The notes under the pieces: model-generated
Databases searched by the model: none
The model's input: only the letters and a program-made list of their open reading frames with translations
Told to the model about the DNA's origin: nothing
Assembly: GCA_021774955.1 (NCBI GenBank)
Contig: JAJFIN010000380.1
Coordinates: forward strand, 1 to 8,379
Origin: Alphaproteobacteria bacterium
Lineage (GTDB): Bacteria; Pseudomonadota; Alphaproteobacteria; M2410
Reading direction: 5' to 3'
Length of the DNA stretch: 8,379 nucleotides
Translations under genes and position numbers: made by a program
In this document: one piece after another, positions 4,970-8,379 of the stretch
How the letters are laid out: each line of letters begins with the position of its first letter
Numbering within the stretch: the stretch's first letter is position 1

Positions 4970-7486
4970 TTACACGGTTTCTCTGATCGACGTTTTGCTT
5001 CTAATGAGAGAATGCCACTCTCTGAGTTTTCGCTCAAAAATATCAAGATCCATCGGTTTAGCGATATAGTCATCCATACCCGATTCTAGATATGACTCGC
5101 GATCACCTTTCATGGCATTTGCGGTTAGAGCGATAATTGGAATCGAAGCGAGAGACCCATCCATCGCCCGAATGATTTTTGTTGCACCGATGCCATCAAT
5201 AATCGGCATCTGGATATCCATGAGAATCAAGTCGAGGTCTGGGAGAGTATCCTTACGCAACCGTTGGATAACCTGCTTACCGTCTTCAACGACCTCAAAC
5301 TCACATCCTAGTTTCTTTAGAACCATCCCTATGAGACTGCTATTCACTTTATTGTCTTCGGCCACAAGAATTCGAAAGCCGTCGAGTTTTCGTGATGTGG
5401 CAATTTGTGAATGAACAGCCTCTTCATCGCTCACACCCATTGGGCTTTGACAATCTGAAACCAGACGCATCAAAGGTTTGGGCGTGAGAGGCATTTCCAA
5501 GCGCACATCCGCGACCTTAATTTGACTGTCTGCCATGGTCGTTCCAATCATGACAATCTTCGATGGTTTTTGTGATGGCTCCTGTGTGGTTTTGTTGAGT
5601 TCTCGCAACTCGGGCAGGTGAATTGTTACCTCGTCGCAGAACACTAGATCATAGCACTTGCTGGTAACATCCGTGATCCCCGCCTCAAATAACTCTGTCT
5701 CGACATGCATGGAGTTAAGTTGATCCGAAACCGTTTTTTGAACAATGTCATTGCCAACTGCAATCAAGGAGCGTTGCACGGAGAGTTTATCACTCGTGCG
5801 GCTCCAAATAGACGTGGCACCCAATCCCCCTGCTTGCCCCACGCGATTTGGGATTGTAAACCAGAAAATAGATCCTTGGTCTTTGACGCTCCGCAACCCG
5901 GTATCCCCACCCATCAGCTCGACAAGATTTTTACAGATGGTGAGACCAAGCCCGGTGCCGCCATATTGGCGTGTCGTCGATGAATCTGCTTGGGTAAATC
6001 GATCAAAAACCACACGTTGCTGCTCATCACTCAACCCAATGCCAGTATCGAATACTTCAAACAGGACTGTCGATGATTGCTCCGGATCAAGGCGAACATG
6101 AATCCGTACACCACCCGTTTTGGTAAACTTCAGAGCGTTGCTCACCAAGTTGAGCAATATCTGACGTAACCGTCCGGCATCCGACCAGATAGACGACGGC
6201 ACGTTTGCGTCAATCGACGCAGCTAGTATGAGATCTTTTTGTCTGGCTGTGCCGGACATCAGTTGGCAAACCGATTCTATGGTCGCCAGCAGATCAGTTG
6301 ACGACATTTCCAATTCAAGTTTGCCCGCCTCAATTTTTGAAAAATCAAGGATGTCATTGATGATCTCAATCAGGGCATGCCCTGATTGTGTGATTGTATC
6401 AACACACTGACGCTGTTCCTCATCCAAATCTGATCTCTGCAATAGTCCTGCTACACCGATTACACCGTTCATCGGTGTCCGAATTTCGTGGCTCATCGTT
6501 GCAAGAAACTCAGATTTCGCACGGTTTGCTGCTTCAGCGAGTTCTTTTGCGTTTTGTAATTCAGCGGTTCTCGCCTGCACGACATTTTCGAGGCTGTCGC
6601 GTTGCTTGAGGATTTCCCGGCCATGTTCGTGGAGATCCGTGAGCATCGCAATAAATGTGCGGCGTAAAACACCCACTTCATCATTTCGGGCAAGGGCTTT
6701 TGCATCGGCCACTTCTTTTACGAACAAATCACTTGCCAGGTATTGGTCTCTCGTATCTTTGTCGGTAATTCCCTGCGCGATCCGGGTGACCTGTTCAATC
6801 GGAGCCACCCATCTGAGAACAAAGTACCAGGCCAAGCTAATGGCCACGATTGCGATCAACAGAAACAAAAACAGAGTTGTCGACATCAACTGATCAACAT
6901 GCGCCTCAATCCGGTCCGATCTCATCCCGATACGAACCGCCCCAATTGGTTCAAACACTCCAACTGTCGTCGCGTCCGAGCGCTCACGGTCACCTTGCGA
7001 AACGTTAGCAGAAAAAGCGCCGCTAACGATGTCGCGAAACAGAGGGACGACAATGTGATAACCTCTGAACGCGCATGCCTCTATCTCCCGATTTCTGTGT
7101 TTGCCGGAAAAATCGATGATGGGTGCCGTTGATACGATGGGTAACCGCTTGGATACTGTGTCGAGACATTCATCGCTGATACTATTTTGTGATGAGACCA
7201 GTCTCTCACCTTGTATGTTGGTAAAGGAGATGTATTCCAAATCGAGCTCATCAATATGCTCGGTGATGATGTCCTTTAACTCAGCACGGTCTTGAATTAA
7301 GACGGAATACATTCCGTGGCTTGCAATATTTGAAGCCAAGACCAATCCGCGCTTGGTCAATTCTCCATGTAGCATCTGCTTTGAAGAGGTCACGTGAAAC
7401 AGCGATAGTGATAAGCCCGAAACAGCCACTACACCAAAAACAAATGCGACCGTTGTTGATTTAAAACCGAACCTGAACGGCATCAT
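4970..7486 (-). CDS. Membrane hybrid sensor histidine kinase / response regulator
   Basis: With the ATG at 7486 the protein has 838 residues. One membrane segment (about 10-31), an extracytoplasmic sensor region of about 170 residues with two cysteines (107 and 138), and a second membrane segment (about 202-224) precede a HAMP domain and a coiled coil. The HisKA domain carries MSHEIRTP with phospho-acceptor His333. The ATPase domain has an N-box around Asn450, DTGIG at 480-484 and GGTGLGL at 509-515. A degenerate receiver-like stretch follows (about 572-679). The C-terminal receiver has the acidic pair Glu710/Asp711, phospho-acceptor Asp757 in LMDIQMP, Thr788 and Lys810. No Hpt domain or partner regulator is present here, so the phosphorelay must continue elsewhere. 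The layout resembles BarA without its Hpt. AAGGGG (7496-7501) precedes the ATG by nine bases; a GTG at 7489 or a TTG at 7525 are less likely starts. The signal sensed is unknown. Confidence 0.93.
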   Translation of the reverse strand: MMPFRFGFKSTTVAFVFGVVAVSGLSLSLFHVTSSKQMLHGELTKRGLVLASNIASHGMYSVLIQDRAELKDIITEHIDELDLEYISFTNIQGERLVSSQNSISDECLDTVSKRLPIVSTAPIIDFSGKHRNREIEACAFRGYHIVVPLFRDIVSGAFSANVSQGDRERSDATTVGVFEPIGAVRIGMRSDRIEAHVDQLMSTTLFLFLLIAIVAISLAWYFVLRWVAPIEQVTRIAQGITDKDTRDQYLASDLFVKEVADAKALARNDEVGVLRRTFIAMLTDLHEHGREILKQRDSLENVVQARTAELQNAKELAEAANRAKSEFLATMSHEIRTPMNGVIGVAGLLQRSDLDEEQRQCVDTITQSGHALIEIINDILDFSKIEAGKLELEMSSTDLLATIESVCQLMSGTARQKDLILAASIDANVPSSIWSDAGRLRQILLNLVSNALKFTKTGGVRIHVRLDPEQSSTVLFEVFDTGIGLSDEQQRVVFDRFTQADSSTTRQYGGTGLGLTICKNLVELMGGDTGLRSVKDQGSIFWFTIPNRVGQAGGLGATSIWSRTSDKLSVQRSLIAVGNDIVQKTVSDQLNSMHVETELFEAGITDVTSKCYDLVFCDEVTIHLPELRELNKTTQEPSQKPSKIVMIGTTMADSQIKVADVRLEMPLTPKPLMRLVSDCQSPMGVSDEEAVHSQIATSRKLDGFRILVAEDNKVNSSLIGMVLKKLGCEFEVVEDGKQVIQRLRKDTLPDLDLILMDIQMPIIDGIGATKIIRAMDGSLASIPIIALTANAMKGDRESYLESGMDDYIAKPMDLDIFERKLREWHSLIRSKTSIRETV

Positions 7487-7520
7487 CACCGCACGCCCCT
7501 TCTTCTCATGCCGGTAGCAC

Positions 7521-7579
7521 TTCAATTATAGGTTTTCGTCTGACCGCTATTCGATCTATAATTATGTAGTTCAATTATA
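7521..7579 (-). repeat. Duplicated TATAATTGAA element upstream of the kinase gene
   Basis: On the minus strand the 10-mer TATAATTGAA occurs at 7579-7570 and again at 7530-7521, 49 bases apart. Each copy contains a perfect -10 hexamer TATAAT. The upstream copy is also an extended -10. The downstream copy includes the TTG at 7525 that could be misread as a start codon. These may be tandem promoters or a duplicated regulatory site. Confidence 0.45.
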
Positions 7580-7582
7580 CCA
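7574..7582 (-). promoter_or_regulatory. Extended -10 promoter element for the kinase gene
   Basis: Read on the minus strand, this is TGGTATAAT, a perfect match to the extended -10 consensus TGnTATAAT. An expected transcription start near 7567 leaves a leader of about 80 bases to the ATG at 7486. No good -35 lies 17 bases upstream (ATGTGC), as is common for extended -10 promoters. A perfect -35 TTGACA at 7625-7620 lies farther upstream, but its possible -10 hexamers are weak. The gap to the ABC ATPase stop supports a separate promoter here. Confidence 0.5.
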
Positions 7583-7723
7583 TTGGTTGGTGTGGTGCAC
7601 ATATACTATCTCGATCCCATGTCAAAATTCTCTCATGACGCGGTGTATGCTGAATTAATGGTTTGTTTGGTATCTAACTGAAAACTCTATTTGCAACGTA
7701 TGTGCGCCTTGCGGTTGACCTTT

Positions 7724-8379
7724 TTAAAAATCAAAATGACAGGCGACCTCATGCGTCTCTCCACCCGGCTGGTTAACCTCACGCAGAAGCGGTAACTCCT
7801 TGCGACAACGGTCTTGAACATGCGGGCATCGCGTGTGGAACGGACAACCGGAAGGGGGATCAATAGGAGATGGGACATCTCCGGTTAGCACTTGGATTTC
7901 AGATTCACGGTGAGGATCCGGCACTGGGATAGCCGAAATCAATGCCTGCGTATAAGGATGTTTTGGTGTCAGGTGGATTTCGTCAGCACCACTTAACTCA
8001 ACAATCTTGCCCAGATACATAATGGCAATCCGGTCGGAGATGTGTTTCACCACGGCCAAGTCGTGAGCGACAAAAAGATAAGACAGCCCAAACTCGCCTT
8101 GGAGGTCGATGAGAAGATTTAGGATCTGACTTTGGATTGATACATCAAGGGCTGAGACCGGTTCATCGCAAATAATCAGTTTTGGGTTGAGTGCGATAGC
8201 TCGGGCAATACCAATACGCTGTCGCTGACCGCCTGAAAATTCAAACGGATAACGCACACCGGCATTCGCAGGAAGCCCGACGATCTCAAGGAGCTCCGCA
8301 ACCTTCTTTCTGCGCCACTCGGCATCGCCCATTTTATGAACGAGAAAAGGTTCGCCAACGATGGTATCGACATTGTGGC
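7724..8379 (-). CDS. ABC transporter ATP-binding protein, OppF/DppF peptide-transporter type (partial, N-terminus off the right edge)
   Basis: The frame is open from the window edge to the TAA at 7726-7724; 218 codons are visible, and the Walker A region lies outside the window. The signature motif FSGGQRQR encodes near 8239-8216, Walker B LIICDEP near 8179-8159, then the D-loop SALD, and the switch histidine in FVAHD near 8065. The C-terminal oligopeptide-ABC domain follows, with CPFHTRCPHVQDRC and a last cysteine near the end. In known Dpp/Opp ATPases four such cysteines bind a [4Fe-4S] cluster. The protein would sit on the cytoplasmic face and power import of peptides, or of nickel or other solutes, with a partner ATPase (OppD/DppD) and two permeases. 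By the usual gene order these should lie just right of this window. The internal Met at 8332 is not the true start, since coding potential continues upstream of it. Confidence 0.93.
   Translation of the reverse strand, partial: HNVDTIVGEPFLVHKMGDAEWRRKKVAELLEIVGLPANAGVRYPFEFSGGQRQRIGIARAIALNPKLIICDEPVSALDVSIQSQILNLLIDLQGEFGLSYLFVAHDLAVVKHISDRIAIMYLGKIVELSGADEIHLTPKHPYTQALISAIPVPDPHRESEIQVLTGDVPSPIDPPSGCPFHTRCPHVQDRCRKELPLLREVNQPGGETHEVACHFDF

Noticed and set aside
7526..7723. Possible small gene or RNA between the ABC ATPase and the kinase
   Set aside because: No frame with a ribosome site and no strong hairpin-plus-T-run was found; promoter-like sequences for the kinase explain the gap.
7721..7730. 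TTTTTAAAAA palindrome over the stop codon of the ABC ATPase gene
   Set aside because: A short A/T palindrome with no GC stem; not a convincing terminator or binding site.

Overview
The window looks like ordinary chromosomal DNA from a proteobacterium, probably a marine or environmental gamma- or alphaproteobacterium. This is inferred from the protein families present (an OppF/DppF-type ATPase, a BarA-like hybrid sensor kinase, a DUF4399 protein, a steroid 5-alpha-reductase homologue), clear Shine-Dalgarno sites and moderate GC by eye. It is densely coded, and no gap between genes exceeds about 240 bases. I found no rRNA, tRNA, CRISPR array, insertion sequence or phage gene.

Layout: Positions 1-404 (minus) hold an XRE-type helix-turn-helix regulator that runs off the left edge. 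Just upstream of it in the same orientation is a 710-residue flavin/iron-sulfur oxidoreductase (434-2566, minus) of the Old Yellow Enzyme / 2,4-dienoyl-CoA reductase / BaiCD type. A 197-base divergent control region (2567-2763) separates this pair from a plus-strand pair: a membrane steroid 5-alpha-reductase family protein (2764-3537) and a short-chain dehydrogenase (3547-4386). A small exported DUF4399 protein follows (4493-4936, plus). Convergent to it is a large membrane hybrid histidine kinase (4970-7486, minus). At the right edge is the C-terminal part of a peptide/nickel-type ABC transporter ATPase (7724-8379, minus).

How the genes may work together: the flavoenzyme, the 5-alpha-reductase homologue and the SDR are three redox enzymes on either side of one control region. 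All three families include enzymes acting on enone or ketone groups of steroids or isoprenoids. The most interesting reading is a small reductive module for a steroid-, bile-acid- or terpenoid-like lipid, perhaps controlled by the XRE regulator encoded beside the flavoenzyme. The co-orientation and family assignments are visible in the sequence; the shared substrate is inference. The kinase and the ABC ATPase appear unrelated to this module. I see no clear, wholly undescribed system here. The reductase cluster and a degenerate internal receiver in the kinase are the best leads.
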